Positions 1-5,637 of a stretch of 9,005 bases of DNA are shown here, one piece after another (the stretch's first letter is position 1; each line of letters opens with the position of its first letter). Origin of the DNA: Trichodesmium sp. MAG_R04 (GTDB taxonomy: Bacteria > Cyanobacteriota > Cyanobacteriia > Cyanobacteriales > Microcoleaceae); assembly GCA_023356515.1 (NCBI GenBank), contig JAKQYG010000142.1, forward strand, positions 1 through 9,005, given 5' to 3'. The position numbers and the translations under genes are program-made. The notes beneath the pieces are model-generated. The model was given only the letters and a program-made list of their open reading frames with translations. It did not search any database and was not told where the DNA came from.

Positions 1-267
1 AGCATAAACTATCAAGGAGCTTGCCAAAGTTTTGAAAATTGGCAATAGGCTGTCAATAGGTCGTGAATCTGATCGTTAGAAACCAGCAACGGTACTCACG
101 TATTGTGATTGCACTTAGTTGGAGATCGCAATCTGGGTTCTAATAGACGCTACATTCTGAAGTGCGAAATGTGGGATAGAATCATTACCGCAGCGAGACC
201 ACTCGCTTTGCAATTCCCCAAAAGCTTTCTTCATCTCTTATTTAATTTTTATTCTAAAGACTTGATA
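1..267. other. Non-coding stretch left of the first gene
   Basis: No supportable gene was found on either strand. The plus strand closes within 50 bases in its longest edge frame, and the minus-strand frames open to the left edge have no start. One small perfect hairpin is present: AGCGAG at 192-197 pairs with CTCGCT at 202-207 around a 4-base loop. It lies downstream of the minus-strand coiled-coil gene but has no T-tract in that orientation, so it is not called a terminator. Confidence 0.5.
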
Positions 268-675
268 TTATCCAGCACAAGATTTTAGGAGCCAACCAAT
301 AACAATTCCTAAACCTCCAAATCTCACAGCTTGCCAAAATGGTTCTTTTATGCTGCTCCAACCAAATAAACTGCTTTCTAGGTTTAATTCTATTGTTTCC
401 AATTCTGTCTGTATCTGTTGTAACTCTTTTTGTAATTTATAAGTTTTTTGACGACGTACTTCCGGTCGCACTTCTTCTAAACGACACTGAAGTTCTGCCT
501 TGCGTTTTTGGTAATGCTGAACTTGGGAATAGCGTTCTTTCAAAACCGCAAGGTTACCTTCTACCTCTGCCAATATTTGTGCCAACTCCGTCTCTGAAAC
601 TCCTGATTCCTCATTAACTGGAGAATAATTTGAACATTCATCATTTAATTTTTTCGGAGAATTTTCAAGATTCAT
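268..675 (-). CDS. Conserved cyanobacterial coiled-coil protein with C-terminal membrane anchor
   Basis: This is a 135-aa protein. Residues 1-27 are polar and probably disordered. Residues 28-100 are a long charged helix with heptad-like hydrophobics, very rich in E, K, Q, R and L (for example LQKELQQIQTELETIEL), typical of a coiled coil. Residues 112-133 form a hydrophobic tail ending GLGIVIGWLLKSCAG, which looks like a tail anchor or single membrane helix near the C terminus. Similar C-terminal tails occur in small unnamed cyanobacterial proteins (recollection, not searched). No enzymatic motif is visible. The ATG at 675 has no clear Shine-Dalgarno sequence, which is normal for cyanobacteria. 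The gene is divergent from the 94-aa gene across 69 bp. Its function is unknown; a membrane-tethered scaffold or oligomerising role is inference from architecture only. Confidence 0.8.
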   Translation of the reverse strand: MNLENSPKKLNDECSNYSPVNEESGVSETELAQILAEVEGNLAVLKERYSQVQHYQKRKAELQCRLEEVRPEVRRQKTYKLQKELQQIQTELETIELNLESSLFGWSSIKEPFWQAVRFGGLGIVIGWLLKSCAG

Positions 676-744
676 GCTGGCAGACTTAGAGCTTGCTAAT
701 TAATTATAGTATATACATATAAGTATAACTCAACTTCTGTAACT
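676..744. promoter_or_regulatory. Divergent intergenic promoter region
   Basis: This is a 69-bp AT-rich gap between two divergent genes. On the minus strand a perfect TATAAT (complement of 703-708) lies 28 nt upstream of the ATG at 675. A TTGAGT-like -35 (complement of 728-733) lies upstream of it, but with a long 19-nt spacer. On the plus strand the run of TATA-like steps at 708-727 could supply a -10 for the 94-aa gene, but no single pair of boxes stands out. Confidence 0.4.
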
Positions 745-1029
745 ATGTCTAATAAAGTAGAGACTTCTAATCATAGAGATTTACAAGAATATAGTACCCT
801 AGAGCTAGCTCAAGCTTTAGCCCAAAAACTTGCTATATCAGAAAGAGACTGGCATAGACTTAAATCTAATCGCCAAGTTCGTGCATTAGAGCTAACTGTA
901 GCTGCCTTAATTTTTTTGATTAAGAGTCAACCAACTGAAGCTCTTACACGTTTAAGTCAAGCCATTAAGTGGCTAGATAGATCAATATCAGCACCTCCAT
1001 GTCCAACTCACGGTTCTCAGAAAAATTAA
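745..1029 (+). CDS. Small conserved cyanobacterial protein (DUF6439-like)
   Basis: This is a 94-aa soluble, mostly helical protein. Residues 17-32 (STLELAQALAQKLAIS) and 35-61 are predicted helices. A strongly conserved-looking tail, WLDRSISAPPCPTHG, sits at residues 76-90. This layout (STLELAQ at the start, a DWHRLKSNR centre, a PPCPTHG end) matches a small cyanobacterial family that I recall as DUF6439; the family number is from memory. There are no membrane helices and no catalytic signature. The single Cys (C86) and His (H89) in the tail are the only obvious candidates for a ligand or redox role. The gene is convergent with the anti-sigma gene, 21 bp between the stops, and divergent from the coiled-coil gene. 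Its function is unknown. Confidence 0.8.
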   Translation: MSNKVETSNHRDLQEYSTLELAQALAQKLAISERDWHRLKSNRQVRALELTVAALIFLIKSQPTEALTRLSQAIKWLDRSISAPPCPTHGSQKN

Positions 1030-1050
1030 TTAGTTTAAGTTAATTATTCA

Positions 1051-1527
1051 TCATACTAGGGGGAATCTAGAGTTATTCCTTACCTTTTTACATAGCTTTA
1101 ACTCTGTCCCCTGACAGTTCCATTCAATATAATCAAAAACTTGGTAGATAATGTATATTCCTCGACCACTTTCTTTTTCATTCTTACAATCTGTGCATTT
1201 TTCAGAATCATGAGCAATTAGTTGCCCATTTTGCTTGAATCTACAAGGTGGTTTAAAACCAGGACCTTGATCTGAGATCAGCCACCAATGGTAGTCTTTA
1301 ACAATTGAAAAACGCACTAGAACAGTTTTATTGGGGTCTAAATTGTTACCATGCTTTGCCGCATTCACTAACGCCTCTTGTAATCCTAGCCTTAGTTCTG
1401 GATGCCAATGTTTAGGAACATTCGCCAGTAGGAAATCTAGGATAGGACACAAATAGAGGGTAGAAGGGAAGCTCATTGTCACCCAATTTTGACATGTTTG
1501 ACGTGGACCCGATGATATAGCAACCAC
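1051..1527 (-). CDS. RsbW-like anti-sigma regulatory factor / serine-threonine kinase (HATPase_c)
   Basis: This 158-aa GHKL-fold ATPase belongs to the RsbW/SpoIIAB group, which bind or phosphorylate partner-switch proteins. All the ATP-site boxes are present: N box LGLQEALVNAAKHGN at 47-61 (E51, N55, K58-H59-G60-N61), G1 box DQGPGF at 86-91, G2 box SGRGIYII at 120-127, and a closing GTELKL at 140-145. Its length suits a stand-alone anti-sigma factor with no sensor domain. The start at 1527 is preferred over the internal Met18 because related cyanobacterial proteins carry a similar leader (recollection). An unusual feature is a CTDC motif (C111, C114) plus C95 in the ATP-lid stretch between the G1 and G2 boxes, which could respond to redox or metal. 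No anti-anti-sigma (STAS) partner is in the window. Confidence 0.88.
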   Translation of the reverse strand: MVAISSGPRQTCQNWVTMSFPSTLYLCPILDFLLANVPKHWHPELRLGLQEALVNAAKHGNNLDPNKTVLVRFSIVKDYHWWLISDQGPGFKPPCRFKQNGQLIAHDSEKCTDCKNEKESGRGIYIIYQVFDYIEWNCQGTELKLCKKVRNNSRFPLV

Positions 1528-2205
1528 TAAAAAAACTCCCTAGCTTTATGTATGGGGCATAGTTATAAACTCCTTTTATTAAGAGTTATGCGTTTCCTCT
1601 ACGGTTCAAAAAGCTTTTATTTAAGCATTTCTGCTCTCATATTTTCTATAATATCAAAAATCTTAATAAAAATAAAGTACCTAATAAAGATAAAGATTGA
1701 TTTTGAGACCAAAATACCAGTTATCAAAAGATTAAAAGGTACTCTTTCGAAATTATTTTTCAGCGCCTCCTCATATTATCATCTTTAATATAAAGTTCCA
1801 TCTTAATTATCTGCACAATCAAGATAATTTATAAACTGGATTTAATATCGCTTTTGTCTGGAATCATTGACCAGAAATATGGTAAAAAAATGGCATCTAA
1901 TGTAATGTAATTTAATAAAATTTAATATAAGTATATACTTCTACTCAATCTATAATTGATATCAAAATTTAGTTATTAGAAATTATTATTAATTGCAGGA
2001 TAAGCAAATCTACTACTTAGGGATTGCTGATAAAATATTAAAGCATTGATACATAAAGGTCCTAACCTTTTTTTTGTAGAAAAAACTACCTGGTTTTTCC
2101 TCCTTCACGTTGAAAAAGTTAGTATTTTCGGCGCTCCCACATTTGAAAAATCAAAGGACAAATATATCCGACTACCTCTTCTATACATTTCCTGTTCTGA
2201 TTTAG
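1528..2205. other. AT-rich intergenic stretch without a supported gene
   Basis: This is very AT-rich sequence between the anti-sigma gene and the transposase fossil. An open frame at 1552-1788 is low-complexity (I, K, L, S, F) with no family resemblance and is not called. A perfect 8-bp inverted repeat, AATTATCT at 1805-1812 and AGATAATT at 1822-1829, could form a hairpin but is close to what chance gives in such AT-rich DNA. Nothing else was recognised. Confidence 0.5.
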
Positions 2206-2225
2206 GGACGTTACATGCAACGTCC
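2206..2225. repeat. Dispersed cyanobacterial palindrome, core copy
   Basis: GGACGTTACATGCAACGTCC is a 20-bp palindrome with a single mismatched pair. Its core, GACGTTRCATGCAACGTC, is that of a 30-bp palindromic repeat scattered through many Nostoc-type genomes, with outer arms like TGTAGA/TCTACA (recollection). Here the outer arms have decayed. It lies just past the point where the transposase fossil loses recognisable sequence. A second, more diverged copy with intact outer arms is at 5890-5919. Confidence 0.65.
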
Positions 2226-2244
2226 ATAACGACTTCTCTGCTTC

Positions 2245-2433
2245 TTAAAAAGACTTTTTCACTGGCGCTCCTCTTTCTACTGAGAATAAATTCCCATATT
2301 CCTCTTATAATTCCGACCAAGAAATTAAACTTGCCATCATTATCCAGTGATTGTCCGGAGATAGCTGATAATTTGATGGGCATTCAAATTTTTCTGGCGT
2401 AGGTCCATATTTGTCCACTTGTTTGTAAATCAT
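2245..2433 (-). pseudogene. Decayed transposase N-terminal fragment (IS1182/IS5-like, DUF772 type)
   Basis: Read on the minus strand from an ATG at 2433, the sequence encodes MIYKQVDKYGPTPEKFECPS, then LSPDNHWIMMASLISWSEL, then a TAA at 2305-2307, then in the same frame EEYGNLFSVERGAPVKKSF and another TAA at 2245-2247. Intact cyanobacterial transposases of this group start with a very similar run: a PENFE-like segment, LSPDNRWVxMAxLIPWSEFE, EEYxxxFSxxxGAPAK (recollection of the family). This is therefore the first ~60 codons of a transposase, broken by an in-frame stop. Nothing resembling the rest of the protein (the DDE core) follows. Sequence past 2245 enters the palindrome at 2206-2225. 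Overlapping open frames in other phases (2046-2402 plus, 2105-2383 minus) are by-products of this fossil. Confidence 0.75.
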
Positions 2434-2516
2434 TGCTGCAGATATATCCCTGATTTTTGGTATATTCTAGCTGAAAAACATGGTATTAAAGGTTAAAAAC
2501 CAAGATGTTAAGGTAT

Positions 2517-2653
2517 TATAGCAACCCTAAATAGGTTGTAACAATTCAAAAAGTATAAATAAACTCTAAAACTTTTACCCAGTGCCTATTGCCTTAAAAT
2601 TTATTCCCAAAACTTAGCCAGATTTTTGACACAAACAAAATAGGATTGCTATA
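2517..2653. mobile_element. MITE-like element with TATAGCAA inverted ends (137 bp)
   Basis: The left end TATAGCAACCCTA at 2517-2529 is an inverted match, 12 of 13 bases, to TAGGATTGCTATA at 2641-2653. Both outer ends begin with TA, as expected for insertion at TA by IS630/Tc1-type transposases. The interior has no open frame of note. A second hairpin, CAACC at 2522-2526 with GGTTG at 2534-2538, lies inside the left end. Short elements with TATAGCAATCC-type ends are familiar non-autonomous elements in cyanobacteria (recollection). No transposase that could move it is in the window. Confidence 0.6.
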
Positions 2654-2764
2654 TGTTATTGCCTGACTTTAGGAAATTGGTATAATCACTTCATTACAGG
2701 AATGGGTTTTCTTCGCAACTAGAAGGGTTTAGGATATGGAGTATAAGTTTTTATGATTTTCTAA

Positions 2765-3094
2765 TTAGTAAAAACGGGGATGAATTCTAGGGTTAAGCAT
2801 ATTATATACAGGTTTATTGCCCTTGAGGTGTTGTGCAACGATTAGTGGGACATTCTCAGATTTGACTCGGTAATACCAAATTTCATCCGGGATAACTTTG
2901 ACTGTAGGTCCAGTGCTACATTGACCAAGACAACTACTTGGTTCAATATAGACCCCAACCAAATTTTCTGTGTTATCTTTAAAGGTTTTGAGGACTTCTT
3001 GAGAGTTTTGGCGCAGACAAGAATGATTCTGGCAAACAAATACATAGCGATTATTAGAATTAATTTTCTGTTTTTTACTTTCAGATGTTGACAT
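2765..3094 (-). CDS. Thioredoxin-like [2Fe-2S] ferredoxin
   Basis: This 109-aa protein has a thioredoxin-like fold holding one [2Fe-2S] cluster, the stand-alone relative of the NuoE/HoxE electron-transfer domain. The four cluster ligands are visible as C21-x4-C26 (VFVCQNHSCLRQ) and C55-x3-C59 (SSCLGQCSTGPTV). The tail IWYYRVKSENVPLIVAQHL is the typical end of the domain, followed by a short extension to 109. It is soluble and lacks a signal peptide. It probably shuttles electrons in the cytoplasm; the partner is unknown, since no hydrogenase or dehydrogenase subunit is adjacent. The ATG at 3094 has a minus-strand TATAAT at 3121-3126, 26 nt upstream. Open frames on the same strand at 2842-3045 and 3094-3294 are not considered genes. 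Confidence 0.88.
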   Translation of the reverse strand: MSTSESKKQKINSNNRYVFVCQNHSCLRQNSQEVLKTFKDNTENLVGVYIEPSSCLGQCSTGPTVKVIPDEIWYYRVKSENVPLIVAQHLKGNKPVYNMLNPRIHPRFY

Positions 3095-3283
3095 TAGTTA
3101 TAAAAGTTTAATATATCTTTATTATACATTATTAAGCTTTGATTGAATTCAGAGATTGGGATACCATAGTAAACGATAGGGTTTTTTTTAGTCTTAATTG
3201 AAACAAAAAAAAAGAAAGATTTTGATTTTGATTTTATAACTATCATCATTACTCTAATAAGAAAACAAATTTCAGAGGTAAAT
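3095..3283. promoter_or_regulatory. Divergent intergenic region, ferredoxin / CBS gene
   Basis: This 189-bp gap separates two divergent starts. A perfect minus-strand TATAAT (complement of 3121-3126) suits the ferredoxin gene, without a convincing -35. On the plus side a short tandem repeat, three copies of GATTTT at 3218-3235, precedes the CBS gene. A real Shine-Dalgarno AGAGGT at 3274-3279 sits 4 nt before its ATG. An open minus frame here starts inside the CBS gene and is low-complexity, so it is not called. Confidence 0.4.
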
Positions 3284-3745
3284 ATGACTAACAAAATTGT
3301 ATCAGATGTTATGAGTTATAATCCCATCACTGTCAAACCAGAAATGCCTTTGAAAGAAGCAATTAAAATTTTGGCGGAACAACACATTAGTGGTCTTCCT
3401 GTAATCAATGAAAATGGAAAGTTAGTAGGGATAGTATCGGAAACAGATTTAATGTGGCAAGAAAGTGGGGCTACTCCTCCACCTTATATTATGGTGCTAG
3501 ATAGTATTATCTTCCTAGAAAATCCTGCTCGATATGAAAAGGAAATTCATAAAGCTTTAGGAGAAACTGTTGATGATGTAATGACTAAAAACCCTCTAAC
3601 TACTACACCAGACCAACCACTGTCAGCAACAGCTAAACTTATGCACGAGCGCAATATTCATCGATTACCAGTGTTAAATGAAAATGGTGAAGTGATTGGT
3701 ATACTAACTCGTGGTGATATTATTAGAGCTATGGCAGCTGAGTGA
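3284..3745 (+). CDS. Stand-alone tandem CBS domain protein
   Basis: This 153-aa protein consists of two CBS domains forming one Bateman module. CBS1 spans about residues 7-57 (VSDVMSYNPITVKPEMPL at the start, SGLPVINENGKLVGIVSE, then TDL). CBS2 spans about 97-150 (VDDVMTKNPLTTTPDQPL, HRLPVLNENGEVIGILTRGD). A linker of about 40 residues (58-96), PPPYIMVLDSIIFLENPARYE and onward, separates them, as in many cyanobacterial and plant CDCP2-like proteins. CBS pairs bind adenosine nucleotides (AMP, ATP, SAM) and regulate partners such as thioredoxins or channels. No effector domain is attached, so it would act in trans. The start is well supported by AGAGGT just upstream. It is divergent from the ferredoxin gene; whether they are co-regulated or functionally linked cannot be told. 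Confidence 0.9.
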   Translation: MTNKIVSDVMSYNPITVKPEMPLKEAIKILAEQHISGLPVINENGKLVGIVSETDLMWQESGATPPPYIMVLDSIIFLENPARYEKEIHKALGETVDDVMTKNPLTTTPDQPLSATAKLMHERNIHRLPVLNENGEVIGILTRGDIIRAMAAE

Positions 3746-4103
3746 GTTTGATTATATCATGAGCTATGCAAGTCAACCAAGAAAGCTAAGTCTGGTTTTG
3801 TTCAAATCATGAAGCAAAACGGCCATTCACCCCGACAGATGATCTATAATTTGATATTTTCGCAAGTTATACAGAGGGTTTCCCAAGATTGAGGTATACC
3901 TTTCCGTCTTAGTCAAGTACATCTATCGCGGGCAAGATGCCCGCACTGGGAACATCTAATTTTTAAGATATGATACTCTGTATAATTGGAATTGATTGTA
4001 TGTTTAAAATAATAATGGGATAGCTTTTGATAAGTGTCTTCTTTAACCCTATTGCTAGACTATAAAATTATTTCCGCACTATAGTACAAAACAGAAATAT
4101 ACA
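3746..4103. other. Intergenic spacer with one REP-like hairpin
   Basis: No gene is called. A plus-strand frame running from just after 3756 to a TGA near 3892 (ending KQNGHSPRQMIYNLIFSQVIQRVSQD) looks somewhat protein-like, but it has no clear start or recognised family. It may be the tail of a decayed gene. A hairpin repeat at 3928-3944 is listed separately. Confidence 0.4.
3928..3944. repeat. REP-like hairpin repeat GCGGGCA-AGA-TGCCCGC
   Basis: This is a perfect 7-bp stem (GCGGGCA at 3928-3934, TGCCCGC at 3938-3944) with a 3-base loop, followed by ACT. The motif, GC-rich in an AT-rich gap, matches a hairpin scattered through intergenic DNA of many cyanobacteria (recollection). There is no T-tract on either side, so it is not a classic terminator. 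Confidence 0.6.
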
Positions 4104-4754
4104 ATGAATGTTACCACAGATTCAATTCAGCAACTACTAATATCCGAAGAGCTAGGCGATCGCTTGCGCGGAGTTAATCAATTACGTCAAATAGAACCAG
4201 CGATCGCCTTTGAATTAATTCAAACTGTTATTAAGGACAAAGATAGTCGCGTTCGCTACGCCGCTGTTAGCCAAATGTCGATCTTGGGAAAACAGAACTT
4301 AACGATATCCCAAGAAGTATTGCGTGACCGTCTTTTCAAGGACCCTGAAATAGATGTCCAAGCAGCAGCGGCAGATGCTCTAGGAGCATTAAAAATTACT
4401 CAAGCTTTTGATGACCTACTAAATATATACCACAATACTACAGAATGGTTGCTAAAACTCAGCATAGTTGCAGCAACAGGAGAAATGGGAGAACCAAAAG
4501 CATTATCTTTGCTGGAAGATGCTCTAAACTCAGAAAATGAACTAATACAGATTACTGCTATTATTGCTCTAGGAGAATTAGGAAATTTAGAAGCTATTCC
4601 TTTACTAAAACCCTTTGCTGTCCACAGTGACTGGCAAATACGTCATAGAGTTGTACAAGCTTTACAGAAGTTAGGAGGTCCAGAAGCAAAACAAATAATA
4701 GCACAGTTGCCTAAGGATCAAGTTGAGCAGGTTGCTGAGGAGGCGAGGAAGTAA
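4104..4754 (+). CDS. nblB: HEAT-repeat phycobilisome degradation protein NblB
   Basis: This 216-aa all-helical HEAT/PBS-lyase-repeat protein is related to the phycobilin lyase CpcE family. NblB is needed, with NblA, for dismantling phycobilisomes under nutrient starvation and probably handles the chromophores. The repeats are recognisable as paired helices at about 35-63 (RVRYAAVSQMSILG), 73-98 (DVQAAAADALGALK), 104-132, 135-162 (LIQITAIIALGELG) and 166-193 (WQIRHRVVQALQKLGG). The length fits the ~220-aa NblB proteins. NblB-like segments include the start MNVTTDSIQQLLISEELGDR and the RDRLFKDPEIDVQAAAADAL region (recollection). HIP1 octamers lie at 4156-4163 and 4200-4207 in the gene and at 4759-4766 just after the stop. 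No good Shine-Dalgarno precedes the ATG. It could instead be a paralogous lyase-like HEAT protein. Confidence 0.8.
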   Translation: MNVTTDSIQQLLISEELGDRLRGVNQLRQIEPAIAFELIQTVIKDKDSRVRYAAVSQMSILGKQNLTISQEVLRDRLFKDPEIDVQAAAADALGALKITQAFDDLLNIYHNTTEWLLKLSIVAATGEMGEPKALSLLEDALNSENELIQITAIIALGELGNLEAIPLLKPFAVHSDWQIRHRVVQALQKLGGPEAKQIIAQLPKDQVEQVAEEARK

Positions 4755-4865
4755 ATTGGCGATCGCTAACTTATTTATTCTCTTTATTCCCTTAGGGACC
4801 CATGTAAGCACATAAATACTATTAAAACACATACTCAGGACAAAGAGCATTGACTGTAAGCATTT

Positions 4866-4884
4866 AGCTATCAGCTATCAGCTA
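4866..4884. repeat. Short heptamer tandem repeat (AGCTATC)
   Basis: Two full copies and a five-base partial copy of AGCTATC lie head to tail at 4866-4872, 4873-4879 and 4880-4884. Short tandem heptamer arrays (STRR-type) are a known cyanobacterial genome feature. This one is short, and its length is likely to vary between strains. Confidence 0.55.
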
Positions 4885-4960
4885 GAAGGAAAAATTAGTC
4901 TCCAAGAAAAATTAAAAGTCTGACACGAAAAAGATGATCAGCTCAACTGAGTAATTTTAG

Positions 4961-5046
4961 GACTTACCCATTAACGCTATTGTTAGTGGTGTGTTAGCGC
5001 TAGGGTAACAGACCAAGACTATATAGATGGGACTTTGGTGTAAGTC
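4961..5046. repeat. Possible MITE with GACTTAC / GTAAGTC ends (86 bp)
   Basis: GACTTAC at 4961-4967, preceded by TTAG, and GTAAGTC at 5040-5046 are perfect 7-bp inverted ends. Inside is a second pair, CGCTA at 4975-4979 and TAGCG at 4995-4999. TAGGACTTAC-type ends are frequent in cyanobacterial intergenic repeats and insertion elements (recollection). There is no coding potential. The short ends leave room for chance. Confidence 0.4.
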
Positions 5047-5192
5047 ATGTAATTTATTGCTTTTATGCATCTTTTTGCGCAGCATCAACTAGGAAAAGCC
5101 CTCGAGCTGAATGCTTACCATTGACTTAATTAAATAATAATAATAGAACAAGTATTTTAAGTATACTATGAGATAGTCAAAATTTGAAAGAT

Positions 5193-5303
5193 ATGGTTGT
5201 CTTGACCATGAATGGAATGCCTGTGGACAGATTGCTGCCAACAGTTCTGGTAGAAGCAGGAAGTAAACATTTAAATATCACTAATTGTGAAGTTTTATAT
5301 TAG
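5193..5303 (+). CDS. Possible 36-aa small ORF upstream of the 72-aa gene
   Basis: The reading frame from the ATG at 5193 to the TAG at 5301 encodes MVVLTMNGMPVDRLLPTVLV then EAGSKHLNITNCEVLY. The composition looks protein-like rather than random AT-rich translation, with an amphipathic pattern and balanced residues. It sits 23 bp upstream of the 72-aa gene on the same strand. It has no recognised family, no clear ribosome binding site and no marked upstream promoter. It could be a genuine small protein, a decayed gene end, or chance. Confidence 0.25.
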   Translation: MVVLTMNGMPVDRLLPTVLVEAGSKHLNITNCEVLY

Positions 5304-5326
5304 TTTTATAAAGTAGGAAAAATTCT

Positions 5327-5545
5327 ATGTTCTTAGATGAATTGACTCCAGTTGTGAAAGAATTGACTGAACAGCCGGTTGCCTTTTTCGGAGGCTTTGT
5401 GTCTGGTATACTGCGACTAAATCTCAATGATGATCCTGTTCAAACTTGGCTTAAGAAACAGACAGGTTATACTTCCACTAATGGTTCCACCACGGATGCT
5501 GATAATACTAAAAGTGAAGGTCCTCAATCAATTGATATAGAATAG
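5327..5545 (+). CDS. Small conserved cyanobacterial protein (72 aa)
   Basis: The N-terminal half reads MFLDELTPVVKELTEQPVAF, then FGGFVSGILRLNLNDDPVQT, then WLKKQ. A hydrophobic, glycine-containing segment at residues 18-31 is followed by a short acidic-amphipathic stretch. I recall near-identical N termini in unnamed small proteins of many filamentous cyanobacteria (not searched). The tail (46-72) is low-complexity, rich in T, S, D and N, and probably disordered. The hydrophobic segment is too short and glycine-rich for a sure membrane helix but could bind a membrane peripherally. The start has a GGA-containing purine stretch (5315-5320) just upstream. The gene is followed 16 bp later by an IS605-like left end whose hairpin may end its transcription. 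Function unknown. Confidence 0.75.
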   Translation: MFLDELTPVVKELTEQPVAFFGGFVSGILRLNLNDDPVQTWLKKQTGYTSTNGSTTDADNTKSEGPQSIDIE

Positions 5546-5582
5546 TATTTACAAGACTTACCAAAAAATTGGGTTTAAAGCC

Positions 5583-5600
5583 TCGCCCATAAGCGGGCGA
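5583..5600 (+). terminator. Hairpin plus T-run after the 72-aa gene; also IS605 left-end hairpin
   Basis: A six-base-pair stem, TCGCCC/GGGCGA, with a 6-base loop is followed at 5602-5606 by five T's. It lies 37 bp after the stop of the 72-aa gene and could act as a Rho-independent terminator. The AAAG directly before it argues that its origin is the left-end hairpin of the IS605-like element; both roles are compatible. Confidence 0.5.
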
Positions 5601-5608
5601 ATTTTTAG

Positions 5609-5637
5609 TTGATTTTTTTCACAGGTTATGTTACAAT
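5609..5637 (+). promoter_or_regulatory. Sigma70-type promoter for the omega-RNA-like transcript
   Basis: TTGATT at 5609-5614 (4 of 6 to TTGACA) and TACAAT at 5632-5637 (5 of 6 to TATAAT) are separated by exactly 17 nt, the optimal spacing. Transcription would start near 5644 and run into the structured tail of the IS605-like element. In an intact element this position would suit a promoter for tnpB. Confidence 0.5.

Larger units (their letters stand above)
4755..5192. other. Repeat-bearing spacer between nblB and the small-protein genes
   Basis: No gene is supported. The stretch contains a HIP1 site (4759-4766), a heptamer tandem repeat (4866-4884) and an 86-bp unit with inverted ends (4961-5046), each listed or discussed separately. 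The rest is unremarkable AT-rich DNA. Confidence 0.45.

Noticed and set aside
339..617. Plus-strand open frame of 92 codons opposite the coiled-coil gene
   Set aside because: It is antisense to a convincing gene, rich in Leu, Val and Phe as expected from reading a Glu/Lys/Gln-rich coiled coil backwards, and resembles nothing known.
1552..1788. 78-codon plus-strand open frame after the anti-sigma gene
   Set aside because: It is a low-complexity I/K/L/S/F translation of AT-rich DNA with no domain, no ribosome binding site and no family resemblance.
2046..2402. 118-codon plus-strand and 92-codon minus-strand (2105-2383) open frames
   Set aside because: Both are out-of-phase readings of the transposase fossil and the palindrome. 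The true relic frame is the minus-strand one starting at 2433.
3094..3294. 66-codon minus-strand open frame
   Set aside because: It overlaps the start of the CBS gene and the divergent promoter region, and its composition is a poly-Phe/Lys low-complexity type.
3757..3892. Plus-strand frame ending KQNGHSPRQMIYNLIFSQVI and onward
   Set aside because: It is mildly protein-like, but there is no dependable start and no family I can name. Noted only as a possible relic.
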